This document shows positions 49,158 to 61,500 of a stretch of DNA of 64,000 nt, piece after piece. The notes under the pieces were generated by a model. The model was not told the origin of the DNA, made no database searches, and saw nothing but the letters and a program-made list of their open reading frames with translations. The position numbers and the translations under genes were made by a program. Positions within the stretch are counted from its first letter, which is position 1; every line of letters starts with the position of its first letter. Source of the DNA: Lithospermum erythrorhizon (taxonomy: Eukaryota; Streptophyta; Magnoliopsida; Boraginales; Boraginaceae); NCBI GenBank assembly GCA_019722365.1, contig JADFUC010001115.1, forward strand, positions 62,001 through 126,000. The letters are read 5' to 3'.

Positions 49158-49266
49158 TTTTTTTATGATACATGACATGGTATTGTAAATTTACCATATT
49201 TGTCTAGTCCAACTATTTTTTCTATGATACATGGTATTGTAAATTTATCATATTTGTCTAGTCCAA
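49158..49266. repeat. About 55-base tandem duplication
   Basis: Both units contain ggtattgtaaattta and catatttgtctagtcca; the first has a short extra atgac. Confidence 0.75.
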
Positions 49267-49767
49267 GCAAATACGGAGTACTACGTAATATATAGTCACA
49301 ATTAAAATATTATTCAATATGAAAAGTCGATAAATAATTAAAATTAAAACGGGACAACACAATCATTTGTTAAGGCTGTTTCCCCGAGGAGATCATATTA
49401 GAGATTGAAGGTTATGTACATTACACTGGAGCCAATATTACAAGGAATGCAAGTCAGACTTAAACTACAAATATACACATAAATTCTTGCATATTTCTGA
49501 GCATAATCAACTTCCTCTACTGTTTAACCGACATGCCAAAACTATGATTGGTAGATGAATCCAACACGAAAAAACAGCTGAAGGTCCACCACGTCATCGT
49601 CTGAAGCTTTTAGCTCCATCATGGTTGCAAAAGGTCCCCAACGTTCAAAAATTCGCTATCAGAAGCCGAACACCACCCTTAGAATCAACTTGTCAAAAGT
49701 CGATCTAGAGCTGTCTAGAGCCGAACCTTTGTTTCCTTAGATTGATGAAACATCATGTGCGGGGAAA

Positions 49768-52700
49768 TTATGAATCCTGGAGGACAAGGTTCAGTTCCAG
49801 GGCAGATTTCGCCAGCACACCCCCTCTCCTGCATTTAGGTTGGAAGTACAATATGAGAGATGCGAATCAGCTACCACTTCACTGCAGCTCAACTTTGACG
49901 TTCTCGGTGTATAGATTTGATTGGGTGAACTTACCAGAATATTGATAACTAATTGAAAGAAAGATGCAAGAGACTATCTGCCAAGAATAATGTTTGGGAA
50001 TGGAAGTGCTGTCGCATGTAATTTGGCTCGTATGCTATATTCAAATAAAGATACTCAGAGAAAAATTCTGAAGATGTTTACCTTATTAGTGCCGGAAGAA
50101 TTTTTTGAATATTTTGAAGATGTGCAAAGCATTCCTTGCAGCATTCAAGTCTATATAATTGGATCAAAGAGAAAATAGAACAATTAGTTCATGGACCTTC
50201 ATTGATACAGTTAAAATACCCTCTACAGCAAACACAACATTAAATTCACAAAGAGAAGATTAAGCCACATGATTATACCTTTCCTCTGCATGAAGATCCA
50301 CACCAATAGTTCGTGGTGCTGAAACTGTAGCATAAACCACTGAACCAAAAACTGCAACAAGCTTCAGTAACATCTCCAAGGAAACAAGGGCATGCCTGAA
50401 TTGTAATGAAGAAGGGGATAAGCTAATATGGAGATGCTCCTTTAAAATAGCAAATTGTGAAAGGAAGTGGATTTCTTTACAACTGCAATTACGTATTACT
50501 CAAAACCATTCATAAGTTATTAATGCATATATCCCATTAACTGATCTTAATATACCAAGCACATTGAATGGAATGGATTTTTATTCTGAGCATGACTACA
50601 TAGTTTATATAGCTCAAGGAACCATCCGATCAGTTATTTTCTACAGTAGTGCTCCCCAATGTATGCTGAACCATACTCAACCCTGTAACACCCAATGAGC
50701 TCAACTTGACTTCACATATGCAGGCTGACAATAAGCAACTCACTGCATCCTAATTGAGTTCTCACATTTTGTTCCCTGTTAAAGAAGGAACTTACTCAAT
50801 GTTTCTATGGAACATGTTCTGACATGTCCAAGTTACCTAAAGAACATTTCCAAAAGACATTTTCAGATATGAATAACCAGCATATCTAGAAGGTGGATCC
50901 CAAATGGACAAGCCACTAATAGACAGACAGATAGAAGGATTAGGAAAAGGAAATGTGCCCAGCCCAGAAAAAGGGAAACAACAGCAGAGGCATATATCCC
51001 TTTCAAGATATAACTAAAGGCAAATGTAAGAAACATATACTGAAAACAGCTTAGCGATCTAAAGATTTTTATTATTTGTCTACTTTGCTATCCAGTAAGC
51101 CCAAAAGTACAGGCAACAAGCATGAAAATCGATCCAAATTAAGTAAGTCCATTCTGCCAACCAGAATACTAACTATATCTGCTTGAACAGAATAATAAAT
51201 TTATAGTGTAATTTATAAAGAAATGATATGCCAAATGAAAGCCTTTGTTGTATTTATAACATCATTCCGTTCCCAAAAGTGACTTATGACCAACTTGAAG
51301 GATATATATGAGTGATTTAATAATTTATAATAATGATCCATGGAGCAGTTCTACAACAAAAAGCTAAGAAAACAACTTCTTCTAATTTAGTTTCAAGCTA
51401 GTAAAACATAACACAGCTATCTTCTAACCCCTATGCAGAAACATAATTTACTATTATTTGTATGGATGACTAGATTTTACAAATTGTAACTTAGTTAAGA
51501 ACTTAGATTTGCACTTGGAAGGAACTGAGAACATGTATCAGCAGACTCCACTGCCATGGCTATGCATCATTAATTCAAATGACGTTAGTTTGCATTTGCA
51601 TCTTGGTTCTCGACGCCTCTAACTTGCAAAGCAGAGACGTGCTATATTCTACCTCTGGCTGCAGTACTCACATTATTTGGTAAACTTGAGATCCCCTAAC
51701 ACTTGAAAATTATTCCAGCATCTATATAGATGCTTTTGTCCCTTGATTTAGCAGATACGAGAGTCTGCCTTCTCTCCCAAAGTATGCCCTGGGTCTGAAG
51801 ATGTGCAATCACATTAGAGCAGCTCTTCACTGTCACCCAATTTTGCTGCTTATATAGATGTCTGGCAAGCCTGACTGTTTTGTCTTTAATCACTGTTTGA
51901 ATGTGCACTAATTTTGCCCTTCGGCATCGTAATTCAAATATGTTTTGCTTCTTTAACTCACCTATTTAGTAGTAGTAATAGTGGCTTTATAAAGCTTTTG
52001 GTTCTTTGACTGAGCTGAACTGTATCAGATATATGTGAGGTTTTGTTTCTTTTAAACAATTAAAGGCACAGTGTATGCATGTATGGCTTTGGGTTCTGTG
52101 ATTATCTTTTCTTTTATATAGCCTCTGATTACTTGATGTGTGTCTTTACTTAATATACTTAAAATCTGACATAACAGTTTGAACTGTCCCTCAGTCACAT
52201 TTCTTTTCAAATCTCTACCATCAAGTCCTTCCTGCACCAACATTGTAACCACCAGCCAGATTATAAACTATCACAATTACCAAATTAGAAAACAGTAACA
52301 GCAACAATATCACAACCTCCATTTTAACAGCAACTTGACAGTTTGCTGCCAAGACATTTAATAAAAGTCTAACAACTTAACCAGTTAAGAGTTGATGTTA
52401 GCTACTGCATAAGCAACCAATACAACAGAAAACCAGAAACAGTGCAAAAAACAAGAAAAAAGTAAAAAGCTGGCAAACCTGAGAAGCTTCCATAACAAAA
52501 CTACTTAACTTGAATGACATTAACTCACAATGAGATAAAATTCTATCAATTAGATAAGGATATGTCAGAGCCAGTAACGAATATGTTACAAAGGAACAGA
52601 AACCAGGGCTGCTTTTCAGATTCTAGTGTTTACAAAGACCAAATCACTTGAAGTTACAAAACCCCAACTGGATTTAAGGAATGTAAACCAGCCAATTGTA

Positions 52701-55700
52701 ATTTCTTTTTTAAGATAAACATCTTTACGTTCAAACGTGTCTCCGACTGTTGTCAACAGCAGGCTTGCTGGAAAAAATCACTGCCTACCTAGAACTGCTG
52801 CTTCAACCCTCAGGAACAACAGATCTGCTACCCTCTCCATCGAACTTCCAGCAGATGTTTCCGTGATGTAATTTTGTTTCAGTGTGGCACTGTAGAAAAC
52901 CCCCAGCCCTGTTTATCGCCTCTGTCCACTAAGTCTCGAGCCTTGAAGAACCTTTCTCTATCAGTGATCAGTCATTTCCAAGGCATATGTGTAATTCTGA
53001 GAATCAAGAACCTTTTTTAAAGTGACGCACTTGCACCAGCAGCGCAAATACCTGATCATATTTAAATTGACATTATTTATAATAACAGCATTTGTCATCA
53101 CCTCAAATGCGTTATATATGTCTTCATTTTTATATCAAATTTGAGGAGGTTAAGAGAGGCATCTATTAATATTCATGTGACAGCCTACTTGGGAAAAAAA
53201 TTAAACATGGCAATTCTATATGTATCTAGTGAAAACCAACCCTGAAGATATAAAAACCACTACTTCAAAGTGGCAAACAGTTGCACACACAGAAAAATAT
53301 TTTCTCTCTCCTCCAATAGTATGATACTCATGTCAACAACTGAGATTTGTCAAACATTCATGAAAGATAATTTTGAAAACCAGTAGACTATAGTAGCTGC
53401 TATTGATAGTTAATATCATATAGAGAATGGAATCATCATCAGGTAACAAATGTTTCATCGCCTACTCTCTAATTTTCTTCCCAAGTCAATGGCTATTTTT
53501 ATACACCACACCACAATGTTATATGGTTTACCAAGCTAAATCCGGAAAACAATGAACAAGTTCAAAATAGAGGATAAAAAGCTGCAAGGAAGCATCAGGC
53601 TGGAATCGGTGATCATACAAAACAATATAAAGTTGTAGGATAATTGATCATGGAAGTACAGTCATCAAGACCAGCCCAGACCTCACCCGAGTTCTCATAT
53701 ATAATATGCGCAACCTAGAAGTTTTCCATCGTGAATACATAGATCCCCGAGGGTTGTATCTCACCCCACAGAATGGCAACTACAGGCTCCTCAAGTCACA
53801 TGGATAAACTGGAAAGAACATGATATGAAAACCCCATATAATTATTATTGGCTTAATTAGTTATAGATAAATTTGCTAAGCCAAACTCTTTGCCACCCAG
53901 TCCACAAACAGCGTTTCCTCAACAAGAACGAATAGATCAACTCCTGTAGTCTATGGGCAACCATTGTTGAGCAAGATGATATTAGTTCGTTGGAAATAAT
54001 GAACAAACAAAGTGGACAAGTCAGTTTTAAAAACTCAGTTCTGATTCCCTGCCTTCCATTTATTTAATTGGTAAGTTAGAATACAAACAACAAAAGGAAG
54101 AAAAAATGTTAAAAATCAGTGCCAAATGGGCTTTTCTTTCTTCATTTTATTTTAAATATAATAGAATTATAGAGAAACAAAAAAGAAAAACAGCTTTGAT
54201 AATGTTTATTCTCCTGCCATTTAAATTTAAAGAGGGGGGGTTGTGATTAGTACTACAAGATAAATAAAACCATTTCATGGAACTGAGAAGAATAATTATC
54301 TACTATTTGGAAAAGTTTGACACTAAGATTATTCATTAAAAATGATTTAATTGACATAACTATGAAGTCAGCAACTTAAAACAGAATATTTGAAGAACCT
54401 AGATCCATCAGATCCAACTAAGAAACCTTTAATGAAACCCACATGTAAACAAGGCCTACAAGACACAATTTACTAGAAAATCTTTGTTGGTCTTTCATCA
54501 AGAACTAAGAGGATATAGGCCTCCATCATAAGGAAACATGATTAATGCATGCCTAGATACTCAAATCATCCCTCCATATTTTGAAGTCCAAGAACTATCC
54601 CACTCAGATCCCACACTTCAGCTAGACCCCACCTAGACTCACACTTTGTCCAACTCTGAATCTAAAACGGCATTATATGTTCTATCCCTTGTTCATTAAT
54701 ATATCTAACCATTATAATTCATCTTCTCCTACATATAACAGTACTATCATCTAATATTAATCATTTAGTGCAAATATAGATTTTCTGCCATCCCCAAGAT
54801 CCTTAATTTGGGAGTCAACAGAAGCAAATAGGTCTCAGAACCTGTATAATGCTGCAGCCCTTACCTTTTTTTTTAATTTAGCTCATTTTCCCTGGCTTCA
54901 GATAGCATTATGAAATGTCTGACAGACCCACAGGGTAGAAATTATTTCATTAACTAAGCGATATTTATCCATCCCAACTTAGGAACAGAAACAAGCACCG
55001 AAAGATATGAGCATGCATGATGAGGGGAAGAGAGAAAACTAAGATATTCCAAATAGGAAACTAAAATAGTACTAAACCAACAACAAAAGAAAATGAAAAC
55101 AATTGCCAGTCAAATGGTTGATTTGAACATGGAACAAACTTATCATTCAACATGATTATTGAAAGAACCATCTTAATATTCAACCACAACAATCATTTAT
55201 CAGAGAAAAGATAGAGTGAACAATATCTGAACTTAATGAATATATTTCTTCCATCACAAGAATAAATGGGTGATACTGTAGAAGCAAACATACACTTTTT
55301 AAACCATTGCATGAGAACTGAATATTCCTAACAATACTACTCAAACCTCGCCAGAAACTACCCATCGACCATCAGGACTGAATCTAATGGTGCTAATTCC
55401 TCGAGTGTGACCTTTATATGTGTGGATGCATCCTTTCTTTCTGATATCCCATACCTTAAGATTAGTATCCATTGAACCAGATGCAAAAAATTCACCAAAT
55501 GGATGGAACTCAAGGGCAGTGCAGTATGATCTGTGTCCAGTGAGAGAGCGGACCACTACGCATCAACAATAACAAAAAAGATCATGAGCCAAGTTGCATA
55601 ACATATATAGCATGTAGCCCTAAAAATATGTACTGTACATTTCAGAAATATGCTTCGATTGATTATGTGGGCAGATTACCCTCACATACAAAAAAAAGAA

Positions 55701-57787
55701 AAAGTAGTGGCCCACAAGCTACCTCTTTCAGATTAAGGTTGAACTTAATTGTTTTTTTGTTCTCCCTGAAATCGCGAGTACTAGTTCCTAGAGGAAAGCT
55801 GATCCTTACACCGCCCATTATGTTTGAAGTGTTCAATATTAAGTATACTAAGAAGCATTCGACAACAGCCAAAGTCATATTAGAGGGAACAATCGAGATC
55901 AACTCTACACACATCAATATTCCTATGTGTTAAATAGTAACAATTTGAATTTTCAATACTTGAAGATTTCATAATTTTTGAAGCATTAAAAATCAAAGAA
56001 TCTTACTTTTGGTCTCTTCCAAGTCCCATAGTTTTATAGCACCAGAAGAAGATCCAGCAAGCACTAAAACTTCTGCTGAATCGAATGCTACAGACTCTAC
56101 CGGACTTGAGTGCCCACTCAAGCTCTGTGCAATTGGAACAAAAGAACCTGTGTGAGATAATGATAGGAGCCATGTTGAAGATAAGACACAAAAGACTATG
56201 ACATGTCATTTTCAACCTTGACATCTGACACTTAATTGTACTAATAAAATGTGGTAATGACAAATGATGTTAGTATATCTATTAAAATAGCAGAAGATTA
56301 AGAAGATGTCAATAAAGAAGAGACTGCATTAGATGTCAGAAGCAAGTGCACTGATACATTAAATTAAATGACTTTCAATGTTAATGAAACCTCGATACTT
56401 TGTAGGTAATTATACATTTATTATGTCTCATTGGATCGTAGAATTGGAAAATAGAGACATTTTTTTAAATGATGAAATATTCCATCAATGTTCCATTCTA
56501 TATAAAAAGGAACTTGCAGTTTTTCAGGACATTATGGTAAGTTCCTACTACATTAAGTCGAGTAAAGGAACTCTAAAATACTAGTTACTCAAAGTGATAT
56601 ATCGAGAAAAAAAATCCAGAAACCACAAAAAGTAGTTTGTATACCGACCGTTGAACATGTGGGCTTGCCAATGGACCAAAGATTCACTTTGTTATCATCC
56701 CCACCAGTGAGGAAATGCCGAAAATGCTTCCTCCCAATTCTTAAGCAGTTCACATTCCCTGAATGTGCCATAAACTCCTCTATATCCAATTCAGTTAAGG
56801 AACCTCAATAGAAGCCTCAACGAAGAAATAAACATACATCCAAGAATCCCAACCTACTTATCAAAGTTCACGTTTTTACTTAATATTCTCAAATCAATGC
56901 CACCCTTACTCGATTGAGTCGATTCCTGTAAATTTCGTCCATATTAAAGATTTAAAGGGGGAAAAATGAAAATGTAGAAAATTCATCAACCCCATGATAC
57001 AGACATCTCTAATCCAACAAATTTCAAGCTTCAATGGAATTGTTGTGAGGAAAAATCAAATTTTTGTAAGCAATAATCTCTACCCCAAAGATCAATTCAA
57101 CTTCAAAGTATTAATTCTTAATAAATTAACTATGATTTTATATTATCCAATACTACATCTATCGCCAAAAGATCATCTATTTTTTTTGTTTTAACGAACA
57201 TGACAATTTTGGTTCAAAAATTCAAACAAAGTTACTTGTGTCCGCCTACAAAGTCTGCTATTTTTTTACCATTGTAAAACAAACTGGACTTACTTTTGGG
57301 ATGGAGGGAGTAATAACAAACCTCCACAAGCTTAGATTTAACTAAAAAGCAAGTGAAGAAAAACCCAACAAATAAAAATATAAACTTAAAACCTAGTTCA
57401 ATTTTTACCCCATAAATCTACAGACAAACAAGTATAAATGCTCACAAAAATATCAAAGATTCAATGTTTATCCCATAAATCTATATATACAAAATAACTA
57501 AAAATGGTCACAAAATAGTAAAGATTTAATTTCTATCCCATAAATCTATGTATACACAAATAAGTAAAAACGGTCACAAAAAAACAGTATAAATTCAATT
57601 TTTTCACATAAATCTATATATACACAAACAAGTAAAAATGGTCACAAAAAAAACAGTAGAACTTCAATTTTTATCCCATAATCTATATATACAGTAACAA
57701 GTAAAAATGGTCATAAAGAAAATAAAGATTCAAAAACCTAAATAGGAAATTCCAAAGGATACGTAATTTATAACCCCTCTTAGCCAT
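49768..57787 (-). CDS. KTN80: Katanin p80 WD40 subunit (KTN80-like), with unclear middle exons
   Basis: Regulatory subunit of the microtubule-severing enzyme katanin; its WD40 propeller targets the p60 ATPase to microtubule branch and crossover sites, and the C-terminal con80 domain binds p60. Clean exons on -: 57787-57763 (MAKRGYKL), 56779-56649 ([15 protein letters not shown] to GKPTCST), 56124-56007 ([25 protein letters not shown]), 55555-55347 ([41 protein letters not shown]), and at the 3' end 50395-50279 ([17 protein letters not shown]), 50150-50082 ([19 protein letters not shown]), 49828-49768 ([19 protein letters not shown], stop). Phases join correctly (25+131+118+209 and 117+69+61). 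Between 50395 and 55347 middle exons are only partly readable (see separate entries). Plant p80 proteins are usually 800-1200 residues; about 240 are seen cleanly. The gene is either damaged or misread in the middle. Confidence 0.92.
53680..53990 (-). pseudogene. Katanin p80 middle exons (WD40 blades 5-6 and end), damaged
   Basis: Two exon-like blocks can be aligned with the p80 family at nucleotide level. About 53990-53885 reads ELI..., then ACAGGAGTT...CTGTTTGTGGACTGG, the TGVRSI...LFCGLD region. About 53830-53680, after ttctttccag, reads VY..., EPVV and a clean [16 protein letters not shown], then NS.... Each block has several 1-6 base indels, so no single frame survives. Position between the clean first four and last three exons supports the assignment. 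Confidence 0.6.
54570..54640 (-). pseudogene. Possible katanin p80 WD40 exon (VWDL), very degraded
   Basis: Reverse complement has gaagtgtgggatctgagtgg, then ttcttggacttcaaaat and gaggg, resembling the family's KVWDLTAGKLL..FKFHEG segment, which should stand here. Too diverged to be sure. Confidence 0.3.
57212..57314. mobile_element. Stowaway-type MITE fragment in intron 1
   Basis: It ends in gggatggagggagtaataa, the usual Stowaway/mariner terminal motif. The other end (acttgtgtccgcc) is not clearly matched. Confidence 0.4.
57400..57735. repeat. Tandem repeat in katanin intron 1, about 65 bases x 5
   Basis: Units share ttttatcccataaatctata, tacac(a)aa(c/t)aagtaaaaatgg and tcacaaaa. Copies differ by small changes. 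The array lies within 25 to 360 bases of the first coding exon. Confidence 0.85.
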
Positions 57788-60274
57788 TCTTGCATTACAG
57801 AGATCAAGAACTGCCTCCTTTTTGCTGCTGAGCTGTCGGTGGACTATAGCTCAACAACTAAAACTAATAAAAATGGTATAAATATATTTATATATATATG
57901 TTTTATATATCTTGAATATCTAAGTATATGATGATGAAATGGAAATTTAAGTATAAAGATAGGAACAGGGTAATAGGAAAGAAGATTGTTAGAGATGAAA
58001 TATTCCAAAGAGTTTTGAAGAAATGAAGAAAAGAAATAAAAAGGGGGATGAATGTCAGCCTGGGGTATTATATTGTGGTGTCAATTAAATTAAATTAGTG
58101 AATTGTTTTGGGTAATGCTACTGAGTTGTTCAAAAAGAAACTAGCACCCTGTCCTAATTAGTGGACTAATTATTACTTCCTCACTTTCCTCACGGATGGA
58201 TTAATAGTCTGGTGTATTTATCTGAGCTTTATTAGAAAGCTTTTAAATTATTTTATACTTTCTTCAAGACTTCACTCTTTAATTGTCAGATTTTTGTCAG
58301 ATACTAATTTTCGTATTCGTTTATTTTGTAATACTCATACTAATTTACAAACAAACAAAAATTAATAATCCCTTCGATTTTTTCTTGTCATTTTGCACTA
58401 TACACACAAATTAAAAGGCTAAAAAAAGAAGCCAAAAGATATTGTAAGATGTGCACTGGACCTAAAATAAAATAGGCGAAATTATTAAAACGATTAAAAT
58501 CGATGTTTTTAAGCTACCTAAATGTTTGGCCAACATAAAATTATTTACTCATCCTTTAAGCACTTCTAAATTTATACTCTTCCTATTACTTCAATAACGG
58601 TAAATATACGAAAGCCTAACCCCTAAAAAATAACGATGGTTTGAGTAATTTTAAAGAAACGCTAGTAGCGTACCACGTATATGCTCTTAAAACGTAAAAC
58701 GACAATTAATCAAACTACGCCCTCGACGGCTGATAATTTAATAAAGAAAGTAACACAAATTACATCGGTAACGTAGTGTTTATCAATTTAACATACCTGA
58801 ACGACGTTAAGAAAATCCAAATTTCAAACTGTAAATCTATTAAAGAATTTTATTCTATGACTATTCATTATAATCGATCAAGCTATTTGAAGCAACACAA
58901 CTATTTATATTGTAGTTAAAAAAATTCTTTTTATCTCCTAATATTCTTATTTACATTTGTTAATATTTTTCTCTCTCATTGAAAATAATAAAATCAATTA
59001 ATGTATTATATTAATAAAGAACTCAGCCTGTATTTATCAATTAAATCGGATTTTATAGTAATATCTCTTTTGCTAGAAGATCGTAAAATTTAGTTTTTAA
59101 TGATTGAAACTAATTAATAGGTTGAATGATTAAACTTCTTTTTAATAAATAGGATCATTAGCGCTTCCCCTACTTACTCCTCAGAATTTAATTTAACCCT
59201 AACCCCTCTCGATTAAAAACTAATCTTAATTGATAAATTATTTTTTGAATTATAAACTAATAAGTTGAAAATAATATATTTTGATATGTTTTCAAAAGAA
59301 AAAATATACAATATATTCATAAATTTTCGATTTGAAAATTGAAAAAGTCAAATTTTTTATAAGTAATAATAAGTTCAACAAGATCCTAAAAGTATAAGAA
59401 GTTCATGAAACCATCTATGAAACTACTTAGCCATTTGATCTCAAACAAAAGTCCCTCATGGGATTACAAAATTATATCGAAATGTTGGAATACTATGATA
59501 TAAATTCATAAATGTAATAAAAAATGTAGGTTTCATCATAATATTGTTGTGATCCTGTAGAAGTCCATTCAAAAAGATGTTCCAAGCTTCATTAACCATG
59601 TCATATATCTAGATATAACCAGCAAAATCATTAAATCCAAAACAAAATATATATTGTTAGGTAAGGTGTATGATGTGATAATGATACCAAATATAATGGC
59701 TTGAATGATATAGTTTATTAATTTGGATGTACAATGAGTTGGAAATGGGTCTTCGATAAAGATTTTATCATAAATATATTTAGTGTTTGATTGTGTGAAG
59801 CTTTGTATTTAAATATGTGGAGTTGGTATGTATTGTAGGGTTAAGTATGTTGTATATGTGTTTAGAGAGGTAGTAGAAAATTTATTGAGGTTATATAATG
59901 GAATAAAGGAGTTGTTAGTTAAGATAGTACATGTAATTTTATGATTATGGGTATTATTAAATTGGTGTGCTTTTCCATTTAATGGAAAATTGATTTCTCA
60001 TTATTATAAATTGTTTATTTTGAAATTTTGCTTGATGAAAAATTATATTATTTCTGCATATCGAAATTGTTTATAGAGTGATTTTATTTTTGCATATCGA
60101 AATCGTTCATAGAGTACTAACTAGGAAGTATATATCATTATATTTCATATGTGAGGATTTCTAATTTTTGTAAACAGAGACTTAAAATGTTTATGATTAA
60201 TTTGTGGAAATGGAGCAAAAGGAGTTAAAAGAAATCTATACTTAAAATTATGTAAGCACGAGCGAAAGAGATTA
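57788..60274. other. Upstream region of katanin p80, intergenic
   Basis: The first few hundred bases should hold the 5' UTR and promoter of the - strand gene; no distinctive TATA box was picked out. Further up the DNA is AT-rich and gene-free. 59690-60200 may belong to the decayed 3' part of the LINE but I see no motif. Confidence 0.35.
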
Positions 60275-61322
60275 TCAAACCTCTTTTGGTCGTTCCCACA
60301 AAAGACACAAATTGTGCTTATGGTTTTTGAATTTAAATGAAATAATATTTACTAGACTGGGTAACTTATTTGAGAGTATTTTCGATAAAAGAGTAATTTT
60401 TGTGGTATTCGGAATTTCGGATATGTTTCCCAATTTTTTTAGGTAAAAAGAGAAAGTCAGAAAATATAATGTTGCTTTGATGCGAGAAAATATATGATTG
60501 TATATCGATTCAAGAGTTGGCCTGGTGATTTTATTTTTGCTTTCCATTGTAACGTGTCAACAAGTTCCATCTAGTGGTATGTTTGTTATTAAATATAATT
60601 GAGTGAATGGGCATGATTCTTAAAAAGTGGAATGTTTTCATTTAAAAAATGTAATCATATTCAAGCGAAAAGTAGATGACTTATTTTCGACTATTAAGAG
60701 AAATAGCTATATCGTTGAAAACAATTATTATATCGATTTAAGAAGCGAGCACTGAAAGAGCCTCCGTATTTACCGGTGCTATAATGTGAGATAAAAGCGG
60801 TTTCCTGGAAACCAATACGCATATTTAAAGGTTGTAACATGTCCATTGACAACGACAGATATCGAACAAAGGCGTAGGTATCATGGATTATATGAATTAA
60901 GGATCGAAATAAATTAAGTTTTTAAGAGTGGTTATTGCTATGGTCAAGATATTCTATCAAAATCTTTACTCATATCTATCTTTTTTGCTCCAAGTCCCAA
61001 TTTTTTTGATTTGAAGTTCTAATAATGTTAGTTAGTTTGTACTAAGATGATGTTGTCCTGGATAGATCGGCCATTTATGAAACCATTTTGATATTTGGAA
61101 ATAAGATTCGATAGATGAAGTTTGGGAAATGGGTTGACATTTTTATGCTATTCTATAATAATATTTCCGTAGGCTTATAGCAAAAAGTCGAAGAATATGT
61201 AAATGATTTGGTTTTTTTTAAACGAGCATGAAAGTATTGGGTAATTTCTTAAGTAAGTAACCATGATTTAAAAAATCTAAAGTAATTTTAATGATGTCCT
61301 TGTGTAAAAGATTCCAATGTTT
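60275..61322 (-). pseudogene. LINE (L1-type) reverse transcriptase fragment
   Basis: On - from 61320: WNLLHKDIIKITLDFLNHGY, then a T-F-..-L-..-KKPN stretch (61245-61205), ISLRKYYYRIA-like (about 61175), and GFINGRSIQDNIILVQ (about 61084-61037), the highly conserved plant LINE RT sequence around fingers and palm. The open frame 60547-60275 (with NISEIPNTTK) fits a later part of the ORF2. The palm YADD box is not visible. Frameshifts throughout make it a dead copy, probably truncated. LINE RT performs target-primed reverse transcription. Confidence 0.75.
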
Positions 61323-61500
61323 TTAGTAAAATCACGCCGGAAACGGCACGATTAGTTGATTTTGCAGACGCATTTAGAAAGAAAGTTTTTGTACTAGCGC
61401 GGCAAAGTGGGAAAGCGGACTTAATTCACTTGGCCGAAGGTTAACCTACTAGTAATATTTTCTATAAATGGGTAAATGTGATTTTTATTATTACCATTCA
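61323..61500. other. Short gap between LINE fragment and LTR element
   Basis: No feature recognised. Confidence 0.3.

Larger units (their letters stand above)
47483..49767. other. Intergenic region downstream of katanin p80
   Basis: AT-rich. It holds MITE-like text (tttatttgtccaatt repeats at 48315-48355; a gagcatgtgcatcatc start at 48720) and the two short tandem duplications listed separately. Bases nearest 49767 should be the 3' UTR of the katanin gene. No coding region recognised. Confidence 0.4.

Noticed and set aside
51696..52252. Two - strand open frames as katanin con80 exons
   Set aside because: Location and strand fit, but the text does not follow the con80 sequence convincingly; left out of the gene model.
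52740..53050. GC-richer - strand stretch as the variable central exon of katanin p80
   Set aside because: Possible, since this region of p80 is poorly conserved, but no frame or splice pair supports it clearly.
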